Source: Maribacter huludaoensis (GTDB taxonomy: Bacteria; Bacteroidota; Bacteroidia; Flavobacteriales; Flavobacteriaceae). From it: a stretch of 64,000 nucleotides of DNA. Where the stretch lies: contig NZ_JARKMS010000002.1 in assembly GCF_029350945.1 (NCBI RefSeq), positions 156,145 to 220,144 on the forward strand, given 5' to 3'. The notes beneath the pieces are model-generated. The model had not been told where the DNA came from, ran no database searches, and saw nothing but the letters and a program-made list of their open reading frames with translations. Positions 56,360 through 64,000 of this stretch are shown here, one piece after another; position 1 is the stretch's first letter, and each line of letters opens with the position of its first letter. Position numbers and translations under genes: made by a program.

Positions 56360-57247
56360 ATGATGTCAACTAAAGAAAAGAAAATAATTAGTGTTTTGCT
56401 TACATGTCACAACCGTAAGATGAAAACGTATAGCTGTTTGCAAGCATTGTCTAAATGTACTTTGGATGATAATTTTGAATTGAAGATTTTCTTGGTAGAT
56501 GATGGTAGTACGGACGGTACTACGGATTATTTACAAGGAAAATTTGAAAACCTTCATATCATACAAGGTTCCGGAGATCTTTTCTGGGCCGGCGGTATGC
56601 GTAAAGCTTGGAAGTTTGCAAATGAGCACGAAAAAAATACAGATTATTATTTACTGTTAAATGATGATACTATTGTTTTTGAAGATACTATTACACGCTT
56701 GTTCAGCGACCTAAAATATACTAATGAGCCTAAAAGTATTGTTGTAGGGCCCACTTTAGATCCAGATACTAAAAAGATTTCATACGGTGGGCATCAACTA
56801 CTGAACAGACTTACGTTTAAAAGCAAAATGTTGATACCAAATAACGAGTTTCCGCAAAAGTGCGAATTGGGCAACGCCAATATTATGTTGGTACCCAAGG
56901 CCGTTTATGAAGAAATTGGTTCGCTTACGGAAAGCTATACCCATGGTATCGCAGATTTTGATTATACCTTAAAGGCTTTGGATAGTGGTATAAGCACCTA
57001 TATTTCTAGTGCAAGTTGTGGGTACTGTGTCAACGATCATGGCGTAAATTGGCTCACCCAAAAAAGTAATTTAAAGGATAGAATCAAGTACTTGTATAGT
57101 CCTACAGGATTATCGTACAAAGAATATTTACAATTTATTAAAACACATTTTCCATTACACCTGCCACAAGCGTTTATATTGTTGTGGGGTAAGACCTTGT
57201 TCCCTATTATTTGGCAATTATTTAAAAATGAAGACTATTTAAAATGA
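56360..57247 (+). CDS. Glycosyltransferase family 2
   Basis: 295 residues; either of two consecutive ATG codons can be the start. ISVLLTCHNRKMKTYSCLQAL, then IFLVDDGSTDGTTDYL, LFWAGGMRKAWKFA and YYLLLNDDTIVFEDTI, with NDD as the metal site. The pattern is like rhamnosyltransferase-type GT2 enzymes. Four-base overlap with the next gene. Likely extends the locus B repeat unit. Confidence 0.88.
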   Translation: MMSTKEKKIISVLLTCHNRKMKTYSCLQALSKCTLDDNFELKIFLVDDGSTDGTTDYLQGKFENLHIIQGSGDLFWAGGMRKAWKFANEHEKNTDYYLLLNDDTIVFEDTITRLFSDLKYTNEPKSIVVGPTLDPDTKKISYGGHQLLNRLTFKSKMLIPNNEFPQKCELGNANIMLVPKAVYEEIGSLTESYTHGIADFDYTLKALDSGISTYISSASCGYCVNDHGVNWLTQKSNLKDRIKYLYSPTGLSYKEYLQFIKTHFPLHLPQAFILLWGKTLFPIIWQLFKNEDYLK

Positions 57248-58179
57248 TGATAACAACACCGCAAGCACCAGTACTTTTTATCATTTTCAATAGACCTGAG
57301 CAAACAAAGAGGGTATTTGAAATGATACGGAAGGCGCAACCTAAAAAACTTTACGTTGCGGCAGATGGACCACGAAGTAATGGTAAGGATGATCAACGCT
57401 GTAAAGAAACTAGAGCTATTATAGATTTAGTGGATTGGGACTGTGAGGTTAAAACGTTGTTCAGGGAACAAAATGTTGGCTGTGGCCTAGGACCCAAAAC
57501 GGCCATAGATTGGTTTTTTGAAAATGAGGAAGAGGGTATTATATTGGAAGACGATTGTTTGCCATCAGAAAGTTTTTTTAGGTTCTGTTCAGAACTGTTG
57601 GAAAAGTATCGGGATAATAGCCAGATAATGCACATTGGTGGCTCTAATTTTCAGAATGGTTATGTGTCAGATTCCGAGTACTCTTATTACTTCTCTTATT
57701 TTAGTCATGAATGGGGCTGGGCAAGTTGGCGCAGAGCTTGGAAACATTATGACTATGAAGTGTCAACGTATCCGGAATTAAAGAAGAAAGGATACTTTGA
57801 CAACTATTTCTCTAACTTCATTGAAAAGAAATACAGACTTAGTAAAATTGAAAAAACAATGAAAGCCAAAGATGTTTCATGGTGGGACTATCAGTGGGAT
57901 TATACAAAACTGGTCAATTCCGGCCTATCTATTATACCCCATCAAAATATGATTCAAAATCTTGGTTTTGGGGAAGATGCAACACACACCATTAGTGCAA
58001 ACGATGACAGGCAGCATAATATAGCTCATGAAATAAGCTTTCCTTTGGTGCATCCTAATTTTGTAATAAGAGATACCAAGGCAGATAGAAGGTACTTTAA
58101 TTGCTTTTTCAAAAGGACTATCTTACGTAGAAAAATATTGGGGTTCTTAAGAATACCCGGGTATTCTACTCGCGGGTAA
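57244..58179 (+). CDS. Nucleotide-diphospho-sugar transferase, HlpA-like GT-A protein
   Basis: 311 residues. APVLFIIFNRPEQTKRVFEMI at the start, KKLYVAADGPR, then GIILEDDCLPSESFFRFCSE with the acidic metal site, and SHEWGWASWRRAWKHYD later. This combination is found in a family sometimes annotated hemolytic protein HlpA-like, which sits in many Bacteroidota surface-sugar clusters and is probably a glycosyltransferase. Overlaps the GT2 gene by four bases and converges on the lipoprotein gene. Donor unknown. Confidence 0.75.
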   Translation: MMITTPQAPVLFIIFNRPEQTKRVFEMIRKAQPKKLYVAADGPRSNGKDDQRCKETRAIIDLVDWDCEVKTLFREQNVGCGLGPKTAIDWFFENEEEGIILEDDCLPSESFFRFCSELLEKYRDNSQIMHIGGSNFQNGYVSDSEYSYYFSYFSHEWGWASWRRAWKHYDYEVSTYPELKKKGYFDNYFSNFIEKKYRLSKIEKTMKAKDVSWWDYQWDYTKLVNSGLSIIPHQNMIQNLGFGEDATHTISANDDRQHNIAHEISFPLVHPNFVIRDTKADRRYFNCFFKRTILRRKILGFLRIPGYSTRG

Positions 58180-58217
58180 GCACACGAAACAAGTGTTACT
58201 TTAAGGCGTCGTTGCTG

Positions 58218-59672
58218 TTAATTATCCGTAGTACAACCAAAATCCAATACTATAGGGTCTCTTGGTTCAAAATCGATATCGTCCCTGTAATCTGCCAGCT
58301 CAAAACTATAGGCAGGCCAAATGATGTTGGTTGGGTTACAAGATCCATAAACTAGGCAGTCAATTATTTTATTACCGCCAGAAGTATCAAAAGCTGCAAA
58401 TATTAATGAGCCAGATTCCGGTACACCTCTATTTTGACCTAATTCTCCACAGATTATTTCTTTTGCACGTAATCTGTTAAAGGTTACATTTCCGGAACCT
58501 TCAACTGATGATGCAACACCATTGCCCATCTGTAAAAAGTCAACATCTTCCACAAGTCCGCCGGTACCGCCACGTGCACCTTCCGTATTCTGGTCTTCGA
58601 ACATGACACCAACGCCCCTTGGGCTGTTGTTGCCTACGATCAATCCTTTCTTTATTTGCTGTCCGGCACTTTTATAGACACTAACATTGTCTTCTGTCCA
58701 TGCAATTTCCCTGTCGTTGATTACCGAAAAATTCTCCAATAATCCACCTATACATTTATCATACTGTACCAATTGTCCTCTTGGAAAAGGACCCCTCATA
58801 TTGTGGCCTTCAATAAAGGTCAATACAGATTCATCACATTGGTCCAATCTAATACCGGTAGAGCCATCTTCTACCTTAACATGTGATAGGATCAAATTTT
58901 CGGAAGCAAATCCTTCTATGCAATTTCTGGTGGCATCAGGTAAAGGTCCGGTAGCAGGGGCATCCGTATATTTTATATAGCTATTTTCTATGGTCAGATT
59001 ATTTGCCCTGGCAAATTTGATGCCCACAAAGGCACCGGTGTATTCTATGATACAGTTTGATATGACTACACCGCTAAAATCATTAATTTCTATACCATGT
59101 TGGTTTGATGTTTTAATATGCAGGTTTTCTATACGCTGGTTATTTTCGGTAACGATTATTGGACCGGACTCCTGACGGATGTTCGTACATGGGGTTTCTA
59201 CAACTTCGGGTTCTTCATCTACAGATTCCGTTATGGTAGGTATAACCGTATAATTTTCTTCCTCGCCAGCATCAGAAGTAACGGTATAGGTGACTTCTTC
59301 GCTAAAATCTTGTGGAGTATCGGTATCGGGTATGACCGTTGAAGCAGAATCTACGGTAATGGTTGGTTTCAATGCAAGTGTAGTAGTGCTACTGGTGTCT
59401 ATTTCAACATATATCAGATTTTTATCCTCATCTATTACACCTATTATATCCGTATTCAGACCTTGGTTGTCAACAGATTGAATGCTAAATTCGGTAATTC
59501 TAAGAAGTGGAATAAAAATGGATTCTTCTGTAGTACGATCGGTTATGATGGTTTCGCTAAGGATATCTTGGTCAGACGTGCATGATCCTAATTGCAATAG
59601 AGGTAACGCAAGTAACATTAGAAAAACTACCGAAGAATTGAAGTACATAGTTTGAAATCTAGCTTTAACCAT
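58218..59672 (-). CDS. Beta-helix lipoprotein with N-terminal Ig-like domain
   Basis: 484 residues. Signal and lipobox: VVFLMLLALPLLQLGSC. Residues about 45-145 form a strand-rich domain (EEVTYTVTSDAGEEENYTV) of the type found before catalytic or binding domains in flavobacterial lipoproteins. From about 160 to the end there are right-handed beta-helix rungs, such as ENLHIKTSNQHGIEINDFSG and GVVISNCIIEYTGAFVGIKF. That fold is used by polysaccharide lyases and epimerases; catalytic residues cannot be picked out here. It may act on the locus B polymer. Located on the opposite strand, 38 bases from the previous gene. Confidence 0.72.
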   Translation of the reverse strand: MVKARFQTMYFNSSVVFLMLLALPLLQLGSCTSDQDILSETIITDRTTEESIFIPLLRITEFSIQSVDNQGLNTDIIGVIDEDKNLIYVEIDTSSTTTLALKPTITVDSASTVIPDTDTPQDFSEEVTYTVTSDAGEEENYTVIPTITESVDEEPEVVETPCTNIRQESGPIIVTENNQRIENLHIKTSNQHGIEINDFSGVVISNCIIEYTGAFVGIKFARANNLTIENSYIKYTDAPATGPLPDATRNCIEGFASENLILSHVKVEDGSTGIRLDQCDESVLTFIEGHNMRGPFPRGQLVQYDKCIGGLLENFSVINDREIAWTEDNVSVYKSAGQQIKKGLIVGNNSPRGVGVMFEDQNTEGARGGTGGLVEDVDFLQMGNGVASSVEGSGNVTFNRLRAKEIICGELGQNRGVPESGSLIFAAFDTSGGNKIIDCLVYGSCNPTNIIWPAYSFELADYRDDIDFEPRDPIVLDFGCTTDN

Positions 59673-60043
59673 AATTCTATTTTTTTTTACTAACCATGAA
59701 CTGTATATTCTTGCTTAGTTGAAAATACCTACTCCTTTTAGATAACTAGATTTCTTAGGTAATGTTGTTTATGTCATGTGAAGTTCGATTAACGGTAATT
59801 ATTAATAAAAAATAAATTACAATCTTTTGTAGGTGTATTTTATCTTACATGATATTATTACTTCTATCTTTTTTACTTTAAAATTACTGTTAACATGGAT
59901 TAATATTTCAAAATAATTACATAAAAACCACAAACCACAACAGATTAACGATTCTATATATGGGTTGTAATAACAAATAATATATTTACCTAGTTTTTAT
60001 GATTAGTGCAATGATAATTGCAACTATCACTTATGCTTGATTA
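59673..60043. other. Intergenic region, divergent
   Basis: 371 AT-rich bases between the minus-strand beta-helix lipoprotein and the plus-strand GT26 gene. Promoters for both must lie here. I see no clear -33/-7 pair, hairpin or gene. Confidence 0.4.
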
Positions 60044-60847
60044 ATGAGATTATATAGTTTTTTAGGCTTAAAAATGAAATACATGTACCATGCTGTTTAT
60101 AGGAGCCCAATGAATTTACAACAAAAAAAATCTGAAGTTTTTTGCATGGGATACCCAGTGTTCAATACTTCTTTGGATAGATTACCTTTAAAATCCAAGT
60201 TATTGGTAAGTACTATTAATCAATATTCATATTGTATTGCAGAGGAAGATGCACATTTTAAAACTGCCTTATTAGAAAGTGATGTAATATTACCGGATGG
60301 TATTGGTATAGTGTTGGCGTCAAAATGGTTGAAGAAAGGTTCTATCAAGAAAATAGCTGGTGCAGATTTTCATGAATACCAATTAAAACGATTAAATAAA
60401 ATTAATGGTTCTTGTTTTTATTTAGGAGCATCAAATGAAACTTTAAAAAAGATTCAAATAAGATTACAGAAAGAATACCCTAACGTTAAAATAGGAAGCT
60501 ATTCTCCTCCTTATAAAGTTAATTTTACAGAAGAAGATAATATTAAAATGTTAGAAGCGGTTAATGCTTTTGAACCAGATGTTTTGTTTGTTGGAATGAC
60601 AGCACCAAAACAGGAAAAATGGAGTCACAAGCATAAGGATACTATTAATGCTAAAATTATATGTTCAATAGGGGCTGTTTTTGATTTTTATGCTGGGACT
60701 GTCAAAAGACCTAATAAAATATGGCGTAGCTTAGGTTTGGAATGGTTAGGTCGTCTATTGAAAGAACCAAAAAGAATGTTTAGAAGATATATTTATTATG
60801 GAGTAATTTTTGCTAAACATTTAGTAAAAGCCAAAATGAATAATTAA
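60044..60847 (+). CDS. WecG/TagA/CpsF-type glycosyltransferase (GT26)
   Basis: 267 residues from the first ATG; an ATG ten codons on (60074) is also possible. Family features: VILPDGIGIVLASKWLKKG, FYLGASNETLKKIQIRL, LFVGMTAPKQEKW with the conserved PKQE, and FDFYAGTVKRPNKIWRSLGL, then EWLGRLLKEPKRM. These enzymes add the second sugar (often ManNAc type) to undecaprenyl-diphosphate-GlcNAc-like intermediates. Locus B lacks its own initiating transferase in view, so this enzyme would act behind one of those in locus A. A broken second copy follows at 60938. Confidence 0.9.
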   Translation: MRLYSFLGLKMKYMYHAVYRSPMNLQQKKSEVFCMGYPVFNTSLDRLPLKSKLLVSTINQYSYCIAEEDAHFKTALLESDVILPDGIGIVLASKWLKKGSIKKIAGADFHEYQLKRLNKINGSCFYLGASNETLKKIQIRLQKEYPNVKIGSYSPPYKVNFTEEDNIKMLEAVNAFEPDVLFVGMTAPKQEKWSHKHKDTINAKIICSIGAVFDFYAGTVKRPNKIWRSLGLEWLGRLLKEPKRMFRRYIYYGVIFAKHLVKAKMNN

Positions 60848-60937
60848 CTGTTTTAATTTAACAGATTTGAAATGTAAGTACGGTTTCAAGTTCAAGGTAT
60901 AAGTTGAAAAGTTTATTTGAACTAGATTTGTAGTTCA

Positions 60938-61398
60938 TATTTTTATTTAGGGGCTTCTAATGAAACCTTGGCCAAAATAGGCGAAAGGCTAAAAGTAGAC
61001 TACCCAAATGTTACATTTGGTATCTATTCTCCTCCTTACAAACCAGAGTTTTCAGAAGAAGACAATTCAAAAATGATCGAAGCAGTCAACGCTTTTCAAC
61101 CAGATGTGTTGTTTGTAAGTATGACGGCGCCAAAACAGGAAAAATGGAGCCATGCCAATAAAGACCTTTTGGTTGCCAAAATAATTTGTTCCATAGGTGC
61201 CGTATTTGATTTTTATGCGGGTACCGTAGAATGTCCTAATAAAATTTGGCAAGATCTTGGTTTGGAGTGGTTAGGTCGTCTTCTAAAAGAACCTAAGCGC
61301 ATGGCAAAAGATATATTTACTATGGTGGTGTATTTACCAAACACTTGGTAAAAGCAAAGTTTTCTTCAAATAAAAAACTGGAAGCTACTGTAAGCTAA
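60938..61398 (+). pseudogene. Remnant of a second WecG/TagA-type gene
   Basis: From about 60938 the frame reads FYLGASNETLAKIGERL and stays homologous to the intact upstream gene through APKQEKWSHANKD and FDFYAGTVECPNKIWQDLGL. The N-terminal half (about 120 residues) is missing, and near 61303-61309 a one-base loss in an A run shifts the frame: the natural ending (RYIYYGGVFTKHLVKAKF) continues in another frame to a stop at 61396-61398. DNA identity to the intact copy is clearly lower than protein similarity, so it is an older, divergent copy rather than a recent duplication. Confidence 0.8.
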
Positions 61399-61595
61399 TG
61401 TTCTACATTTTACTTTAGCAATAATTATCATTTTAGGTCTTAATTAGTAATTACGCTGTTGAATATTCTTACATTATATTCGATTAGTGTTAATAATTCT
61501 GAATATTATTTAGTTTTTTAACTAAAAAATCAAGGTATCAAGAAAAGTGTAGGTTGGTAATCTAAAAGACTTTAAATAACGTATTATTTAAGTTA

Positions 61596-61643
61596 GTTTA
61601 AACGTTTAATTCTAATAATCAATTATTATTGATTCGTTTAAAC
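61596..61643. promoter_or_regulatory. Nested inverted repeats upstream of the last lipoprotein gene
   Basis: GTTTAAACG (61596-61604) is the exact complement of CGTTTAAAC (61635-61643). Inside, AATCAAT (61617-61623) pairs with ATTGATT (61628-61634), directly next to the outer right arm. TATTATTGATTC occurs at 61624-61635 and again at 61683-61694, immediately before the ATG at 61696. The rest of the 61399-61695 gap holds no gene. This looks like an operator or a structured 5' leader. Confidence 0.45.
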
Positions 61644-61695
61644 ATGGACTTTACTTTTAGTATCAAGTATAATTCTACTCCCTATTATTGATTCA

Positions 61696-64000
61696 ATGAA
61701 TTTTGGTAAAAAAGCATATTTACGTACGTTAATTATTATCTGCGGCATACTAGTACAGGTATCCTGCGCTAAAGATGCTGATTTGTTATCTAGTTATGTT
61801 GTAAATGATGTTGTTGAAGATACAGGGAATGTAAAGCCACAGAATACAATTGTATTGCCAAGCAATTTTGATTGGCAAAATATCCCCCCGGAATATGCGA
61901 ATTCCGTTTTAGAGATTAATGAGGTTTTTGATTTAAACGATCAAACGGTAGAATTACCTATGCACGTTACCCTTTACTTTAATGAAGGACATTTAGAAAA
62001 TGGTACGGTAGAAGGGGATAGTACGGTAATTACGACAGAAGCTAGAGATCCAATTGCTGAAGACGTAACATTTACCGGCACTTATGGTAATGAGTATATT
62101 ATGCCGCATTGGTTTGGAGCGGTAATGGATGGTGTTACAGATGATAGAGATGCTTTTGTAGAGACCTTGGCCTATGCGGATTCTTTAAATCTTAAAGTGC
62201 TGATAGATCGTGATATGTTTCTTGATGTAGAAGAGACAGGAAAAAAATCAATTTTTTTAGAGGATAATACTTGGATAGAAGGAGCTGATGATGCTCGGAT
62301 AATAGTTAATAATATATTGTCACCAGCATTCTACATTGCTTTAAGCAAGGGTGTTACAATTAAGAATATTACTTTTTTGTATGATCAAACCTATATAGCT
62401 AATTATGGTGAAGATTATGTTGGTTTTGAGAATGATTTTCTTCTGAATTTACAGCAATTAAGGAATTATCTGCGGGATTATAAAGAGATTGATTTTAATG
62501 CTATTTTCCCAAAAGACAAAGGTTTTGTAGCATTTTATGCCATGTTTTTATTGGAGGCGGCAGAGGATGTTATTTTTGAAAATGTGAACTATATAGCTAA
62601 AGGTAATACTGCAGACACCTTTATTCCTTTAATAATTAAAATGAAGGAACAATATGCTGCAAACCAAATAGTTAGTTCTATTTTGGCTCCTACCACAATT
62701 TGTAGAAATATAGTTTTAAATAATATAATGGTAGATGGTGCCATCATGGGGTTTCAAGGTGTAGTAGATGGATTTCATGTAGATGATGTGAACTCCTATA
62801 GATATTCTGATTTCCAAGATAGAAATGGTAATTATTTAGGAGGTTTTGATGGTGTTAATTTTGACTTTCCACCTCCGCATTTATTTTATTTAAATAAAGA
62901 TACAACTGTAGATACAACTGTCTATACGACAAAAAATGTCAATATATTTAATGTGAATGATTATGGTAATTATGTCGGTAATTTGGCAGTAAGAGGAAAC
63001 ACAGGTATTAATATTGGTTATGCAAATTCATTGAAGCTAACACAACAACCTGAAAATATTCATGTAGAAAATTACAAATCTTATAGGAGGGATGGCTTAG
63101 GTAGTTTAGATGGGGTAAAGAATGGTTATTTTAAGAATATATATGCTGAAAGTAATATTGGCCTGTTTAACCCTTCAGCTAAGGTTAGTACTTTAAGATT
63201 GTTACTTGATCATCCATTACAGAATGTAACATTTGAAAATTTCACCTTAAAAGATATAGGAGAATCAACACAAGTAATGCCACTTAGACCAGCTTATGGT
63301 AGTGGTCTTTCTTTAAAAAATGTCAATTTATATGTGAATGAGTTTAATGGTGAATTTCCCGCATGTTTTGGTTTTTATGGAGATAATAATGTTATTGAGA
63401 ATGCAAGTATTCATATAGCTACACACTCATCTTCTCACACAAATAGAGGTATCATTTTTCATGATGACTATACTATGATTAATGGTGCAAATAATAATTA
63501 TGATATAAAAGTCTATGGCTGGCGAAGTATAGATAATGATCCATTAGGTTTAAGTAGTAGAATGTTGTTTGCCAAACCTGAGAATTCTAACTCAAATTAC
63601 GCTAAATTACATGATATAACAAATAACATAATATATGAGCAAAAGAATGAATTAAACACAATGACATGGCTTAAAACGGATACAGTGAATTTAGGAAATG
63701 GTAAAACTCAAAATGTTCCAATTATTTTACCAAGAGGTTTTAAAATAAAGCGTGTTGGTGCTAAAGTGATAAAGGTTTTAGATTATGGTGTTAAATCTAT
63801 AAGTCTAGGGATAACTAATAAAATGGTAGATGGGCTTATACCTAATTTACCTATTTCTGATTTTTCAAGTATGTATTATAATGAATTGAATCAGAGTATT
63901 CCTTTAGTCGTAGATGAGAGTATTACAATTCATTCAGATGGTGATTTTAATTCTAAAGGTAGTGTAAGAGTTGATGTAGAATTAGTTATAGAAACAAATA
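61696..64000 (+). CDS. Pectate-lyase-3-like beta-helix lipoprotein, cut by window end
   Basis: The frame runs without a stop from ATG at 61696 to the window end, at least 768 residues. The signal ends in a lipobox with C24 (ILVQVSC). From about residue 139 it has HWFGAVMDGVTDDRDAFVET, the usual start of pectate-lyase-3 type beta-helices of phage tailspikes and polysaccharide-degrading proteins. Asn/Ile-rich rungs follow (GVTIKNITF-, FENVNYIAKGNT-like). The far end turns into a beta-rich domain (GSVRVDVELVIETN). With the beta-helix lipoprotein at 58218 it suggests that locus B encodes surface enzymes acting on its own polymer. Activity not shown. Confidence 0.75.
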   Translation, partial: MNFGKKAYLRTLIIICGILVQVSCAKDADLLSSYVVNDVVEDTGNVKPQNTIVLPSNFDWQNIPPEYANSVLEINEVFDLNDQTVELPMHVTLYFNEGHLENGTVEGDSTVITTEARDPIAEDVTFTGTYGNEYIMPHWFGAVMDGVTDDRDAFVETLAYADSLNLKVLIDRDMFLDVEETGKKSIFLEDNTWIEGADDARIIVNNILSPAFYIALSKGVTIKNITFLYDQTYIANYGEDYVGFENDFLLNLQQLRNYLRDYKEIDFNAIFPKDKGFVAFYAMFLLEAAEDVIFENVNYIAKGNTADTFIPLIIKMKEQYAANQIVSSILAPTTICRNIVLNNIMVDGAIMGFQGVVDGFHVDDVNSYRYSDFQDRNGNYLGGFDGVNFDFPPPHLFYLNKDTTVDTTVYTTKNVNIFNVNDYGNYVGNLAVRGNTGINIGYANSLKLTQQPENIHVENYKSYRRDGLGSLDGVKNGYFKNIYAESNIGLFNPSAKVSTLRLLLDHPLQNVTFENFTLKDIGESTQVMPLRPAYGSGLSLKNVNLYVNEFNGEFPACFGFYGDNNVIENASIHIATHSSSHTNRGIIFHDDYTMINGANNNYDIKVYGWRSIDNDPLGLSSRMLFAKPENSNSNYAKLHDITNNIIYEQKNELNTMTWLKTDTVNLGNGKTQNVPIILPRGFKIKRVGAKVIKVLDYGVKSISLGITNKMVDGLIPNLPISDFSSMYYNELNQSIPLVVDESITIHSDGDFNSKGSVRVDVELVIETN

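Noticed and set aside
1-64000. CRISPR arrays, tRNA or rRNA genes, insertion sequences, integrases
   Set aside because: No regularly spaced direct repeats, cloverleaf-like sequence, rRNA segments or transposase/integrase frames were seen anywhere in the window.

Overview
The window is AT-rich DNA of a Bacteroidota bacterium, most likely a marine member of the Flavobacteriaceae. The evidence is lipoprotein signal peptides of flavobacterial type, a Bacteroidota-type promoter candidate (TTG-N19-TATATTTG), almost no Shine-Dalgarno sequences, UpxY-type antitermination, Wza/Wzc-like export proteins and SOS-type dinB/dnaE2 genes. I cannot name the genus from sequence alone.

Layout. (1) 1-4.2 kb: the 3' end of a Y-family DNA polymerase, an error-prone DnaE-type polymerase, and GCG-rich composite intergenic repeats around them; a 45-residue membrane protein lies on the minus strand. 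(2) 4.3-23.3 kb: exopolysaccharide locus A. It holds a UDP-sugar epimerase, an UpxY/NusG-like antiterminator with a long untranslated stretch behind it, an initiating sugar-phosphate transferase, Wza-like and Wzc-like export proteins, a Wzy-like polymerase, an MBOAT/SGNH acylation pair, GT4, GT10 and GT2 glycosyltransferases, a Wzx flippase, an acyltransferase-3 protein and a frameshifted beta-propeller gene. (3) 23.3-31.7 kb: accessory genes, including a GH-A-type lipoprotein next to a 1263-residue fusion of a cellulose-synthase-like GT2, a GH26-like domain and a catalytically degenerate GH domain. (4) 31.7-35.4 kb, minus strand: a second initiating transferase and the GDP-L-fucose pair fcl and gmd, which fits the GT10 fucosyltransferase-like gene of locus A.

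(5) 36.1-50.3 kb: a small hybrid NRPS-PKS system. One protein is C-A-T-TE. The second is half-C, A, T, KS, AT, T and aminotransferase. A Sfp-type phosphopantetheinyl transferase follows, and a methyltransferase lies between the two synthases on the opposite strand. Read by biochemical logic rather than gene order, the line loads an amino acid, extends it once with malonate, transaminates the beta-ketone, adds a second amino acid and releases the product. The predicted product core is a 3,4-diamino acid (vicinal diamine) joined to one amino acid. This is the most interesting system in the window.

(6) 50.4-64 kb: exopolysaccharide locus B, with its own Wza, Wzc, Wzy and Wzx, two glycosyltransferases, two beta-helix lipoproteins (one cut by the window end), a WecG/TagA-type transferase and the remnant of a second WecG/TagA gene. 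Its Wzc lacks the usual tyrosine-rich tail.

The biosynthetic assembly line is thus sandwiched between two complete surface-polysaccharide systems. Gene remnants (about 18.9, 21.2 and 61.0 kb) show that these loci have recombined or decayed recently.
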